From assembly GCA_026987025.1 (NCBI GenBank), contig JALSNJ010000040.1:80451-144450 (forward strand): a stretch of DNA of 64,000 bases, written 5' to 3'. Positions 50,783 to 59,228 of the stretch are shown piece after piece (the stretch's first letter is position 1; every line of letters starts with the position of its first letter). This DNA comes from Candidatus Aminicenantota bacterium. Lineage in GTDB: Bacteria > Acidobacteriota > Aminicenantia > S016-38. The notes below the pieces were generated by a model that worked only from the letters and a program-made list of their open reading frames with translations, was not told where the DNA came from and did no database searches. The position numbers and the translations under genes were made by a program.

Positions 50783-52203
50783 GGGAATTTAAACTTCTTC
50801 TTGGAGGAAAATGGGAAAATGGAGAGGAGGTAAAGACCATCCGCTATCCCTACGACGACAGGGAAGTAGGGAAGGTTCACATAGCCGGGGCATCCCAGGC
50901 TGAGAAGGCCCTGGATTTGGCGGAGGAGGCCTTCAAGACTACCAGGAAGCTGAGCAGCGAGGAGAGATATAACATCCTGGCCAGGGTCTCAGCCGCCCTG
51001 AGGGAGAGGGAGGAGGAGATAGCCAGGGAGATTACCCTCTCCTGCGGAAAGCCCATAAAGGATGCCATCACAGAGGTCAAGAGGGCCCAATTCACCTTCC
51101 TCACCGCGGCAGAGGAAGCAAAGAGGATAGGAGGCGAAATATATCCTCTGGACATGAGGAAGGGGGCCGATGAGCGATGGGCCATAGTCCGTCGGTTTCC
51201 CATAGGTATTATCTTCGGCATTTCCCCGTTTAACTTCCCCCTCAACCTGGTGGCTCACAAACTTGCCCCGGCCATTGCCTCAGGAAACACCATCATCATA
51301 AGGCCCGCCACCCAGACGGCCACCGTGGCCCTTATCCTGGGGGAAATACTGTACCGGGCAGGGCTTCCTGAAGGGGCCCTTTCCGTTCTTCCCTCCACCT
51401 ACCAGGCAGCGGACCTTATAATTGCGGACCCCAGGGTAAAACTCCTTACCTTTACGGGAAGCGCCCAGGTGGGCTGGGGCCTTAAACAAAAAGCCGCCAA
51501 AAAGAAAGTGGTTCTGGAGCTGGGGGGAAATGCAGCGTCCATAGTGGAGCCGGACATACCCCTTTCGTGGTCGGTGGAGAGGAATGTTCTTGGAGCCTAC
51601 AACTATTCCGGTCAGGTCTGCATTTCCGTTCAGAGGATTTATGTTCACTCCTCCATATACGATGATTTCGTGGAGGAATTCGTAAGAAGGACGAAAGCAC
51701 TTAAAATAGGAGATCCCCTGGACGGGGAAGTGAGGATAGGTCCTCTGATAAACGATGCTGCCGTGGAAAAAACCCTGGAGTGGGTGGAAGAAGCCAGGTC
51801 CATGGGGGCCAGGGTTCTCACCGGAGGAGAGAGGAGGGGAAGAATCATAACCCCCATGGTCATCGTGGATGCCCCCCACGAAGCCAGGGTGGTTTCCCAG
51901 GAGGCCTTTGCTCCCCTTGTGGTTATCTTCCCCTACAGGGAATTTGAGGAGGCGGTGGAGAGGGTTAACGACTCCAGATACGGGCTTCAGGCCGGGGTCT
52001 TTACCAGGGATATAGTAAAACTCCGCTATGCCTACGAGAACATAGAGGTGGGGGGTGTGGTGGCCAACGATGCCCCCTCCTTCAGGGTGGACCACATGAT
52101 TTACGGAGGGGTGAAGGAATCCGGCTTCGGCAGGGAGGGCCTCCGCTATGCCATAGAGGAGATGACCGAGCCCAGGCTTTTAGTCCTGAACACGAAATTT
52201 TAA
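50779..52203 (+). CDS. NAD(P)-dependent aldehyde dehydrogenase
   Basis: A 474-residue aldehyde dehydrogenase. The nucleotide motif region FGISPFNFPLNLVAHKLAPA and IIRPATQTATVAL, then FTGSAQVGWGLKQKA, precede the catalytic Glu (LELGGN, about 246) and catalytic Cys (NYSGQVCISVQRI, about 281). The terminal motif FGREGLRYAIEEMTEPRLL is conserved. It would oxidise succinic or aminoalkyl semialdehyde made by the aminotransferase. Last gene of the operon; a short AT-rich gap follows. Confidence 0.9.
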   Translation: MREFKLLLGGKWENGEEVKTIRYPYDDREVGKVHIAGASQAEKALDLAEEAFKTTRKLSSEERYNILARVSAALREREEEIAREITLSCGKPIKDAITEVKRAQFTFLTAAEEAKRIGGEIYPLDMRKGADERWAIVRRFPIGIIFGISPFNFPLNLVAHKLAPAIASGNTIIIRPATQTATVALILGEILYRAGLPEGALSVLPSTYQAADLIIADPRVKLLTFTGSAQVGWGLKQKAAKKKVVLELGGNAASIVEPDIPLSWSVERNVLGAYNYSGQVCISVQRIYVHSSIYDDFVEEFVRRTKALKIGDPLDGEVRIGPLINDAAVEKTLEWVEEARSMGARVLTGGERRGRIITPMVIVDAPHEARVVSQEAFAPLVVIFPYREFEEAVERVNDSRYGLQAGVFTRDIVKLRYAYENIEVGGVVANDAPSFRVDHMIYGGVKESGFGREGLRYAIEEMTEPRLLVLNTKF

Positions 52204-52324
52204 AATCCCTGACGGCTCCAAATCCACGAAGAAAAGCGGCCCAACTCTGCCTTAGGATATAGAAGCCCTGCGGAGCTTTACAGGAAATGGAGCCTATCGC
52301 ATGGTGTATAATATAACCATAACA

Positions 52325-52873
52325 TTAAATTTCTCCAAAAAATGGGGGCATATCAAAAATGTTTTTCTTAATAATCTCTTTGATTTCATCTTCCTGAAAG
52401 AAGGGCAACTTTAGTTCTTTGTAAGAGTATTTACTAAGCAAAAAAAGGAATCTTTTTCCTTTTATATTCACCTCTATTTTCTTGGTTATCAGGGCCCTGT
52501 CAAAGAAATTAGAAGAATTTAATATAAGCCACCAGGTTTGGGTTAACAGCCATCCCTTTAGAATTTTAGTAAGCTTGATTTCTTTTCCGTATTTTCTGAG
52601 AAAAGTGAGAGTCTTGACTGCTTTTCTTACATTTATAACAGGGAGAACGATTGCAAAATACAAAGCCAGAGCAAGAATGGCGATTGAAATAAAAATTATA
52701 TAATAGATTGTGTTTGTATAAAGAGCAAAATAAAACTCTCTTTTTTTGTATAAGGATATTAAAAAGAGAACTTCCTTGAAGGCAACAAAAAGTAGAAACC
52801 CCCTCAATGTAGCAGTCAAAAGAAAGTTCTTGGCGTTAGCTATACCTAATATTGCTTTTATTCTGTTATTCAT
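52325..52873 (-). CDS. Hypothetical membrane protein, island
   Basis: A 182-residue protein with two or three hydrophobic segments (FLLTATLRGFLLFVAFKEVLFLI, IYYIIFISIAILALALYFAIV) and a basic second half rich in Lys, Ile and Phe. No family recognised. AT-rich and lysine-rich compared with the flanking genes, suggesting recent transfer. ATG 52873 overlaps the stop of the gene upstream on the same strand by 8 nt, so the pair is coupled. Confidence 0.55.
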   Translation of the reverse strand: MNNRIKAILGIANAKNFLLTATLRGFLLFVAFKEVLFLISLYKKREFYFALYTNTIYYIIFISIAILALALYFAIVLPVINVRKAVKTLTFLRKYGKEIKLTKILKGWLLTQTWWLILNSSNFFDRALITKKIEVNIKGKRFLFLLSKYSYKELKLPFFQEDEIKEIIKKNIFDMPPFFGEI

Positions 52874-53504
52874 AACAGCAGATATTCTCTTCCGGTATGT
52901 CTTTAATCTCCAGGAGTGTTTTTTCTGACCCATCCACCCATTTGTTATATATTGGATGACTCAATAGCAGATCTTTTATCAGCTCTTTTACCGCCTCTTC
53001 TTTAAACCCTAACATAGCAAAAAACCGTTTGTACACATCCCGAGCAAAGACTATAGCTAGATTGACCTTAGAAGTCCGGACCAAATATTTCAGGATGAAG
53101 AAATCGTTTATCTCTGGCGAAATGTTTAATAGATATTTCCATTGATCCTCTAGCCCTATCCAAACTTCAGTGCCGTTTGCTAGGGTTCGTCTTTCTAAAA
53201 ACTTTCTCGCCTTTAAGAACCCTCTAAAAGGAGGGATAAAAGCCAAGACTACGCTAAATCCCATTAGCAAGAGAAGTAGGAAAGAACCAAAGAGAATAAT
53301 TCCAACGAGCAATATTATAATTTCGGCTGCTGCATTATTGATATTGAGTCGTAGTGCTTCCGCAAAAGAAAGGTACATTTCTTTGATTATTCTCTTCCCT
53401 TTAACTAAGACAAAACACGACACAAGTAGAAAGGGCGAAGTGAACAATACTTCCGCTGTATTTCTTCTAATTCTGAATAGAAAACCCCTCCATAAACTCC
53501 ACAT
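52866..53504 (-). CDS. Hypothetical membrane protein paired with the one downstream
   Basis: A 212-residue protein with two hydrophobic regions (EVLFTSPFLLVSCFVLV, AAAEIIILLVGIILFGSFLLLLLMGFSVVLAFIPPF) and a soluble C-terminal part (KWVDGSEKTLLEIKDIPEENICC). No family recognised. The ATG at 53504 has an AAGGAG upstream. Both paired genes read away from the DUF2188 and AlbA_2 genes. Confidence 0.55.
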   Translation of the reverse strand: MWSLWRGFLFRIRRNTAEVLFTSPFLLVSCFVLVKGKRIIKEMYLSFAEALRLNINNAAAEIIILLVGIILFGSFLLLLLMGFSVVLAFIPPFRGFLKARKFLERRTLANGTEVWIGLEDQWKYLLNISPEINDFFILKYLVRTSKVNLAIVFARDVYKRFFAMLGFKEEAVKELIKDLLLSHPIYNKWVDGSEKTLLEIKDIPEENICCYE

Positions 53505-53735
53505 TTTCGTTGCTCCTTAATATAAAATAACAAACTAAACTAGATCTGCTAAAATTTATCCCCCACAGGGGACCTTCCCTTCCTAAGGGGAAGACACCCC
53601 CCTGGCCGGCACTCAGCAGGCCCGGTATATCCTGTTTCGAGCTTGCGGCCTATCTTGCTTGATTCTTCCCTTTCTTATGGAGCATCCCCCTCCAGAAATC
53701 TTGACGAGCGTTATAACATATTAATGGGTGAGGTC
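53505..53735. other. Divergent intergenic region with small hairpins
   Basis: About 230 nt between the divergent membrane-protein pair and DUF2188 gene. It holds CCCC-ACA-GGGG (53561-53571) and CTTCCC...GGGAAG (53574-53593), then a GC-rich patch that stands out in an AT-rich area. No T-run makes a terminator, and no clear promoter or gene was identified. Confidence 0.4.
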
Positions 53736-53975
53736 ATGAGAAAAAAGAAAGGAGAAGGAGAAAAAGTATTTGTTTCTCTCCATCCGAGGGGATGGCAGGT
53801 AAAAAAAGAGGGAAACAAGAGGGCCTACCGGGTGTTTACCACAAAGAAAGAAGCTGTAAAATTTGGGAAAAAGCTGGCAGAGAAAGAAAAAGGCCAGCTT
53901 TTAATCCAAAGGAAGGACGGGACCTTCCAGGAGGAGAGAACTTACCGAAAGGACCCTTACCCTCCTAAGGGTTGA
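53736..53975 (+). CDS. DUF2188 domain protein
   Basis: A 79-residue basic protein. The DUF2188 pattern is visible: VFVSLHPRGWQVKKEGN, then RVFTTKKEAVKFGKKLAEKEKGQLLIQRKDGTF and RTYRKDPYPP. Role unknown. ATG 53736 is chosen for a GAGG sequence 5 nt upstream; ATG 53724 is possible. Confidence 0.7.
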   Translation: MRKKKGEGEKVFVSLHPRGWQVKKEGNKRAYRVFTTKKEAVKFGKKLAEKEKGQLLIQRKDGTFQEERTYRKDPYPPKG

Positions 53976-54042
53976 TAAGCAACAACCAGAGGAACGGTTT
54001 TTATGGAGGTGGGGAGGAAATTTTAGCAGCAGGAGGTGAGCT

Positions 54043-55314
54043 ATGGAATATCTGCTAAACAAAGAAATACTCCTTGAGGATCTGGAGGGCTTGTTATCAG
54101 GAAAAGTTCCAGAAGGACCCCATCTGGAGTATAAGAGGGGGATCAACTTAGATGAGAAAAAGGGGAGAGCAGAGCTTTGTAAGGATGTAAGCTCTTTTTC
54201 CAATGCGGAAGGGGGAGTAATACTTATTGGGATTCAAGAGAAAAAGGGCACTGGAGAGCCAGAGGACCTTACTGGAATCCCGGAGGAAGGCGCCGACAAC
54301 CTTATTGAAAGGATAGAAAACATAATTCGTGATGGGATACACCCCAGGGTATTTGTTCATGTGCAGAAAATAGAGGTTTCCCCGGGAAGGATTGTCCTGG
54401 CGATAAAAATCCCGCAAAGCCTTCTAAAACCCCATTGGATAGATCTGAACCGCAAGGGGTACAGGCACAAGTTTTACATCAGGGCAGGACGCCAATCCAT
54501 GGAGATGACCTATGATCAAATAAGGAGGTCGTTTCTTTTTTCTCATAAACTGGAGGAGCAGATAAAAGAATTCGTATACAGGCGGGTTGCTGAAATAAAA
54601 ACCAGAGCTTTTCTGCCCTCTTTAAGACCCGGGCCCTTACTAATTTTCCATTTTATTCCCCTCTCCTCCTTCACCACGAGAGAAAGGTTGTCTTTCGCTG
54701 ATAAGAAACTAGTAGGTAAGTTTATAGAAAAGAGTAAAAAGTTGCCGGTTCAAACATTTCCAATGTATACACTTGAGGGGCTTCTTCTTACCAACTATCA
54801 GGGAGAGCGCTCTTCCTACTCACTCTTGTTCAGGGAAGGCATAACGGAAGATGTCTTTGCTGATGTTTTTTTAGAAGAACCCTCTATAGAACCCTCTACT
54901 GCAGGGGTGTGGGGAGCAGAGCTATATGAATTTGTTTCAGGATACTTAATTCCCTGGACAAAATCACGCTTTGAGTTCTTTTACGATTTCTTAGGAATGG
55001 CTCCTCCTTTCCTTCTCTTTATCTCTCTTGCGGGTGTGAGAAGGGCTTATTTGTTTGACTCTGGCGAGAGAGAGAATAAGAGTCCTGATCTTGAAATTTA
55101 TAACACCAACAAAAATTTACCCCCCCAGGAGAGGATCTTCAACAGAGACGATATATTTCTGCCTCCTTTGGTCCTTTCAGAGAAGGAAGCAGATGCTCTA
55201 GAAAGAGGGAAAAACAAAGAAGCAGTTATTGAGGAACTCTGGCTTCCTGTTTTAGATATCCTTTGCAATGCAAGTAAATATCCGTACTATAAGCCTTTTT
55301 ATACAGAAGGATAA
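54043..55314 (+). CDS. AlbA_2 / Schlafen-type DNA- or nucleotide-binding protein
   Basis: A 423-residue soluble protein. Its N-terminal 160 residues resemble the AlbA_2 (Schlafen) domain: HLEYKRGINLDEKKGRAELCKDVSSFSNAEGGVILIGIQE, and later DLNRKGYRHKFYIRAGRQSMEM. The C-terminal 250 residues have no recognised motif. AlbA_2 proteins occur in many mobile and defence-related loci. AGGAGGTGA sits just before the start. Part of the AT-rich island. Confidence 0.6.
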   Translation: MEYLLNKEILLEDLEGLLSGKVPEGPHLEYKRGINLDEKKGRAELCKDVSSFSNAEGGVILIGIQEKKGTGEPEDLTGIPEEGADNLIERIENIIRDGIHPRVFVHVQKIEVSPGRIVLAIKIPQSLLKPHWIDLNRKGYRHKFYIRAGRQSMEMTYDQIRRSFLFSHKLEEQIKEFVYRRVAEIKTRAFLPSLRPGPLLIFHFIPLSSFTTRERLSFADKKLVGKFIEKSKKLPVQTFPMYTLEGLLLTNYQGERSSYSLLFREGITEDVFADVFLEEPSIEPSTAGVWGAELYEFVSGYLIPWTKSRFEFFYDFLGMAPPFLLFISLAGVRRAYLFDSGERENKSPDLEIYNTNKNLPPQERIFNRDDIFLPPLVLSEKEADALERGKNKEAVIEELWLPVLDILCNASKYPYYKPFYTEG

Positions 55315-55372
55315 AAAGTCCTGTCTTTGGAAATTGCGCCATCTATAAAGCATTCGGCCCGAAATTTCTTCT

Positions 55373-55401
55373 TAGACAATATTATTTTTTTGTGATATTT
55401 T
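55373..55401 (+). promoter_or_regulatory. Predicted promoter of the 730-residue membrane-protein gene
   Basis: TAGACA (55373-55378), a T-rich 17-bp spacer and TATTTT (55396-55401). The gene starts at 55437 after AGGAGG. Confidence 0.5.
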
Positions 55402-55436
55402 TTCTTTAAAAAGCACAGAAAAATAGGAGGGAACCC

Positions 55437-57629
55437 ATGAGCTTATGGAAGGTGATTCAGGATCAAGGGGAAATTTTTCAGAGATTGTTTTGGGCGCTTC
55501 TGGAGAAAAAATATGTATTTCTTAAAGAAACTCTCACCTTAACCTACCTCTCCAGGCGGCAGGCACGAGAGGTCTTGGAATTGGAGCTGGCACTTTCCGG
55601 GATCCGTGATTTATTGGATGATTTCCTCTTTAAGATAAGTGAATCTGTGATTTTCCCCCTCGGAATGGTCCCCAAAGGAATATTTCCTTTCATAAAGGTG
55701 AAGGCAGGACAGGAGACGAAACAAACGGTGCCACGGATGATCATAGATGAGCTTCTTTCCAATAGTATTCAAGACAGGATGACCGAAATATATCAGTTTT
55801 TAGAGACAAACGAGGAGATAAAGCAAACCACGGGAATTCCTTACTACGATTCAATGGCTCGGGAGTCGATAAGGGCCATCGCAAAACTTATGATTCAGGC
55901 GGATCCTTATGATCTGGGCCCTATTGAAAAGGTGCTGAGTGTTCTTTTGGAGGAGGAAAACGTCAACTTTCCCACTGAAGGCTCTCGTCCTGTAGTGCTA
56001 ATTCCCATGCAACGATACTATGAGAAATACTACAAGGTTCTTTCACGCCTGTTTCCTCGTTTGTATAGATGGGTAATGGAGGATCCTAATAGAAAAGAGC
56101 TTTCCGACTATTTTGTGAGGGCCTTCATTCAGATTGTGCAGTACATAGACATTTCTCGTGAACAGTTGCTCAGAAATCCCTATACATTTGTGGTATTTAA
56201 TCCTACCTTTCTATATTGTACCCCCCAGGGTAAAAGGGACAAATGGTTTGAAGAGAAAATAAGAGCCTGGAAGACATTGGTGGATGGCTTATTATTATAC
56301 CCTCTCCAGGAAAAATATGTTGAGAAGTACCCCCTCTGGAGGAAACTCATAGAGGAAAAGGTTTTTCCTCTCTTCGATATACTAAGAGTTTTAGTCCCTC
56401 ACACTCTTATTTCTGTTTTTCTCTCTTCGGCATATATAGGCAGTCACGATATTTTAAGCATCTCCCTGGAACTGGAGAGAGAAGATAGAAATGCACCTTC
56501 TGTATTTTCTGTATTGAATTTGTGGAGCAGCAAAAAATGCGAGCAAGGAATGTGGGGAAAACTGAAAAAGAAGGCGTTTTTGAAGCTCCCGGCCCGCATT
56601 GCAGAGGTGTTTTGCAAGGGGTTCCATTATATACTGAACTTCTTCGTAAGAGCTCCCTTAACCCGTCACTTAATTTTATGGAACCCGGTCCTCTTAAAAG
56701 GGATTTTCTCGGTGAAGTCGTTTAGCTTTGAGGCTAAAACACTTGTTAAATACTCCAGTATAAAGGATTATGGGATTTTATTTTACGGCGAGGATGGAGA
56801 GCTTGCAGATCTTACGGAAAACTTTGGTAGGAAAATAAAGATCGAAGAGGGAAGGATTTATGGGTCTATAATGTCATCGGAAGATGACGGGAAGATCACT
56901 ACACTCCACAAAGTGGGTTCTCAGCTCCTTTTCTTTTTGGGATTGCGGGTTTCCCGCGCGCTTGGCCTTTTTCTTGCCGCTTCATTGCTTCTGCTTATTT
57001 ATACCACTTATAGCCCTTTTATAGGAAAGGCCAAGTTGACCGCCGAGAGATTTCTGAAAACCACCGGAGAAAAGATAGCCTCGACTGAAGGGAAGGGTTC
57101 TGGAGTTACGAGTTCCAGGGATTTTGCAGGTATCATAAGGAAGGTTATTTCCCGGGTAAAAACCGCCACCGAGGCCGTCTTTTCCCTGAGTTATTTTAAT
57201 AAACCTTGCTGTGAGGAGAAAAAGCTCTCCGATTACTGTGGCGAAACCAAGGAGAGGGGATCAAAATGGCCAGAGGCCGTAGTTCTGTTGCTTCCGTGGT
57301 TATTTGCAACCGTTATCGTACTTTACAGAGAACATTTACTGGACCTTGGCCTAAAACACGTTGTAGAGTCGACGCTGACTACTTTTTCCCTTTATGTTTT
57401 TATCCAGGCTGTTTCCCTTATCTGGACCCCTGAGTGTAGCTTTTATTTCGGGTTGTTAGTCTTAAACCTTCTGCTGATAGTGTTTTTCTACTGGAGAGAA
57501 AAATTGTTGGTGCCCCGAAAGATTTTTCTATGGTGGTGTCGGCTAAGCCCTCTTAGTGGAAAATGCGGCGAACTGAGGGAGAATATCAGGTTAATTGCCG
57601 AGCTGAAGAAGGCTTTCAAGAGAAGCTAA
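55437..57629 (+). CDS. Large orphan protein with C-terminal membrane helices
   Basis: A 730-residue protein without a recognised family. Residues about 1-460 look soluble and helix-rich. About four hydrophobic segments occupy the last third: LGLFLAASLLLLIYTTYSPF, EAVVLLLPWLFATVIVLY, TFSLYVFIQAVSLIW, and YFGLLVLNLLLIVFFYW. A cysteine-rich stretch lies between the first and second (CCEEKKLSDYC). No signal peptide. It has its own promoter and a good AGGAGG. Adjacent to the AlbA_2 protein in the island, so a joint role is possible but unproven. Confidence 0.6.
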   Translation: MSLWKVIQDQGEIFQRLFWALLEKKYVFLKETLTLTYLSRRQAREVLELELALSGIRDLLDDFLFKISESVIFPLGMVPKGIFPFIKVKAGQETKQTVPRMIIDELLSNSIQDRMTEIYQFLETNEEIKQTTGIPYYDSMARESIRAIAKLMIQADPYDLGPIEKVLSVLLEEENVNFPTEGSRPVVLIPMQRYYEKYYKVLSRLFPRLYRWVMEDPNRKELSDYFVRAFIQIVQYIDISREQLLRNPYTFVVFNPTFLYCTPQGKRDKWFEEKIRAWKTLVDGLLLYPLQEKYVEKYPLWRKLIEEKVFPLFDILRVLVPHTLISVFLSSAYIGSHDILSISLELEREDRNAPSVFSVLNLWSSKKCEQGMWGKLKKKAFLKLPARIAEVFCKGFHYILNFFVRAPLTRHLILWNPVLLKGIFSVKSFSFEAKTLVKYSSIKDYGILFYGEDGELADLTENFGRKIKIEEGRIYGSIMSSEDDGKITTLHKVGSQLLFFLGLRVSRALGLFLAASLLLLIYTTYSPFIGKAKLTAERFLKTTGEKIASTEGKGSGVTSSRDFAGIIRKVISRVKTATEAVFSLSYFNKPCCEEKKLSDYCGETKERGSKWPEAVVLLLPWLFATVIVLYREHLLDLGLKHVVESTLTTFSLYVFIQAVSLIWTPECSFYFGLLVLNLLLIVFFYWREKLLVPRKIFLWWCRLSPLSGKCGELRENIRLIAELKKAFKRS

Positions 57630-57827
57630 AAAGCTATGGCTGGAAGTTCGGAGGACGGCGGGAGCTGAGACAGAACCTTATGTTTTACTGAGTTGACGGC
57701 CTGGAAGTTGAGGAGGCAACCTCACGGGGGGAAGAGCTGACTTAAGGTGAACCTCTCGGAAAAGTTCAGAAACATACGGGAAGAAATTGAAGTAGAAGAA
57801 CGAAATATTTTGGGTGAAGATTCTTGA
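57629..57827 (+). pseudogene. Possible decayed coding remnant
   Basis: Between the 730-residue gene and the antitoxin, one frame reads protein-like peptides broken by stops (YGWKFGGRRELRQNLMFY, stop, VDGLEVEEATSRGEEL, stop). A shift then yields VNLSEKFRNIREEIEVEE before the next stop. It may be the relic of a small gene or chance. Confidence 0.2.
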
Positions 57828-57851
57828 TTTTTTCGAAAATTGTATCATAAT
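57824..57851 (+). promoter_or_regulatory. Predicted promoter of the RES-Xre pair
   Basis: TTGATT (57824-57829), 16-bp spacer and CATAAT (57846-57851), with the antitoxin ATG at 57870. Confidence 0.4.
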
Positions 57852-57869
57852 GTAGAACTGGGTGGCAGG

Positions 57870-58685
57870 ATGACTAAGAGAAGAGAAATTAAGAGAAAAA
57901 AGCTTTCCAAAGGGGGAATAGAGGGACCTTTTCCCAGGAGGGGCAGGAAGACCTTTTCTCGTAAGAGGGGGAGAACTTTGGGCAACAGGGGAAGGGGTGT
58001 CTATAGATTCTCCGCAGAGAAAAGTAAGGAATTCAGCCATAGGGCTTCCCCTTTAAGACCTCCCCTAAGGGAGGCAATAGCCTACCTGGAGGAAGAGCTG
58101 GGCACTCCCTATCCCGAGTGGTCTAACCTCTACTATGTTGAAGAAAGGCGGGACAGGATAATTGTTATAGTTCCAGATAGAGCAGAGTACACCGCATTGG
58201 TGAGGCCGAACGGGGAGATCGTTTTCCAGGTTAAATACTTTGGAAAATCCCAAAGATTTTCTGAGAAACAGCAGGAGAATAAGGCCTCAGGGAAGAAAGA
58301 TTTAGAATTAGAAAAATACGAAAATAACTCTCAGGAAGTTCGGAGAGAAAATGCCCTTTCTACATCAAGCAAGTTAAAGTTCATCAAAGAAACGGCCGGA
58401 CTTTCCATTCGAGAATTGGCAGAGATTTTCTCTGTGGATGAAGGAACCCTGGGAAAATGGCTCAAGGGAGAAGTCCTCCCTTCTCCAGAAGCCATAGAAA
58501 CTATAGAAAAACTTCATCATCTCATCCTGGTTATGGAGTATGTCTTGCCTGAAAGAGAGATAAAAAATTTTTTACATCGAAATAACTCCTATTTCGGCAG
58601 ACGACCTATAGAACTTCTGAAGGAGGGAAATTGGAAAGCATTGGAGAAAGAATTCATAGCAATTGCGGAGGGATTGCCTTTATAG
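57870..58685 (+). CDS. Xre/MbcA/ParS-type antitoxin with an N-terminal extension
   Basis: A 271-residue protein. Its C-terminal 110 residues form the antitoxin core: helix-turn-helix LKFIKETAGLSIRELAEIFSVDEGTLGKWLKGE, then the ParS/MbcA-like tail NSYFGRRPIELLKEGNWKALEKEF ending IAEGLP. The N-terminal half is unusual: a very basic leader (KRREIKRKKLSKGGIEGPFPRR) followed by a small beta-rich region (WSNLYYVEERRDRIIVIVPDR) of unknown family. Stop lies 15 nt before the RES toxin start, the usual antitoxin-first order. Confidence 0.7.
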   Translation: MTKRREIKRKKLSKGGIEGPFPRRGRKTFSRKRGRTLGNRGRGVYRFSAEKSKEFSHRASPLRPPLREAIAYLEEELGTPYPEWSNLYYVEERRDRIIVIVPDRAEYTALVRPNGEIVFQVKYFGKSQRFSEKQQENKASGKKDLELEKYENNSQEVRRENALSTSSKLKFIKETAGLSIRELAEIFSVDEGTLGKWLKGEVLPSPEAIETIEKLHHLILVMEYVLPEREIKNFLHRNNSYFGRRPIELLKEGNWKALEKEFIAIAEGLPL

Positions 58686-58702
58686 GATTAGTGCATTAAA
58701 AA

Positions 58703-59185
58703 GTGCTGAAGTCCATTAACGGCATTTTCTGGCGGACTGTTGCTGTAAGGTATGACCCTTTGTCTACAAAAGGGGCTGAAATAAATGGGGGGAGGTGGAA
58801 TTTTCCAGGAGAGGGGGCTTTATACTTGGCAGGGAGTGAGGATTGTTCATTAAGGGAAGTCCAAAGAAGGATAGAAAAAGTTCTCTCTGGGATAAAGACA
58901 GGAAATTTTAAGATAGTCTCCATCGGCCTCAACCTTTCGAGACTGCTGGACTTAACAGATAAAAGAATCAGAAGGAGATTGGGGGTAAAGCTATGGGAAA
59001 TTAGAAGTGAGAGCCATAAACTCTGTAGAAGATATGCAAGGAGGTGGAAGAGAAAATATAGGTTACAGGGATTGCTGTATCCCTCTTTCGTTGATCAAAA
59101 GTGTACCAACCTGGTTATCTTCTCTCCACTTCCTCCAGGAATAAAAATCCTGGAAAAAAGGCAGATTTCCCTGGGGAAGATGTAG
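58703..59185 (+). CDS. RES-domain toxin
   Basis: A 160-residue RES protein. The signature FWRTVAVRYDPLSTKGAEINGGRWNFPGEGALYLAGSEDCSLREV matches the RES fold, where Arg, Tyr and Glu residues line the NAD site. Characterised RES toxins (e.g. MbcT) degrade NAD+. The GTG start directly follows the antitoxin, with no Shine-Dalgarno. The C-terminal half is basic. Located beside an IS remnant, as many such pairs are. Confidence 0.75.
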   Translation: MLKSINGIFWRTVAVRYDPLSTKGAEINGGRWNFPGEGALYLAGSEDCSLREVQRRIEKVLSGIKTGNFKIVSIGLNLSRLLDLTDKRIRRRLGVKLWEIRSESHKLCRRYARRWKRKYRLQGLLYPSFVDQKCTNLVIFSPLPPGIKILEKRQISLGKM

Positions 59186-59228
59186 AAGGCAAGAGTGGAA
59201 AGTACGAAAGAGAGGTAAAATGCGGTGA

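Noticed and set aside
52300-52320. A TATAAT after ATGGTG (about 52308-52316) on the plus strand
   Set aside because: No -35 at a fitting distance and no plus-strand gene downstream; an antisense RNA cannot be argued from this alone.
53630-53660. TTCGAGC near 53635, resembling a tRNA T-loop
   Set aside because: No acceptor or anticodon stem could be built around it. No tRNA gene was identified anywhere in the window.
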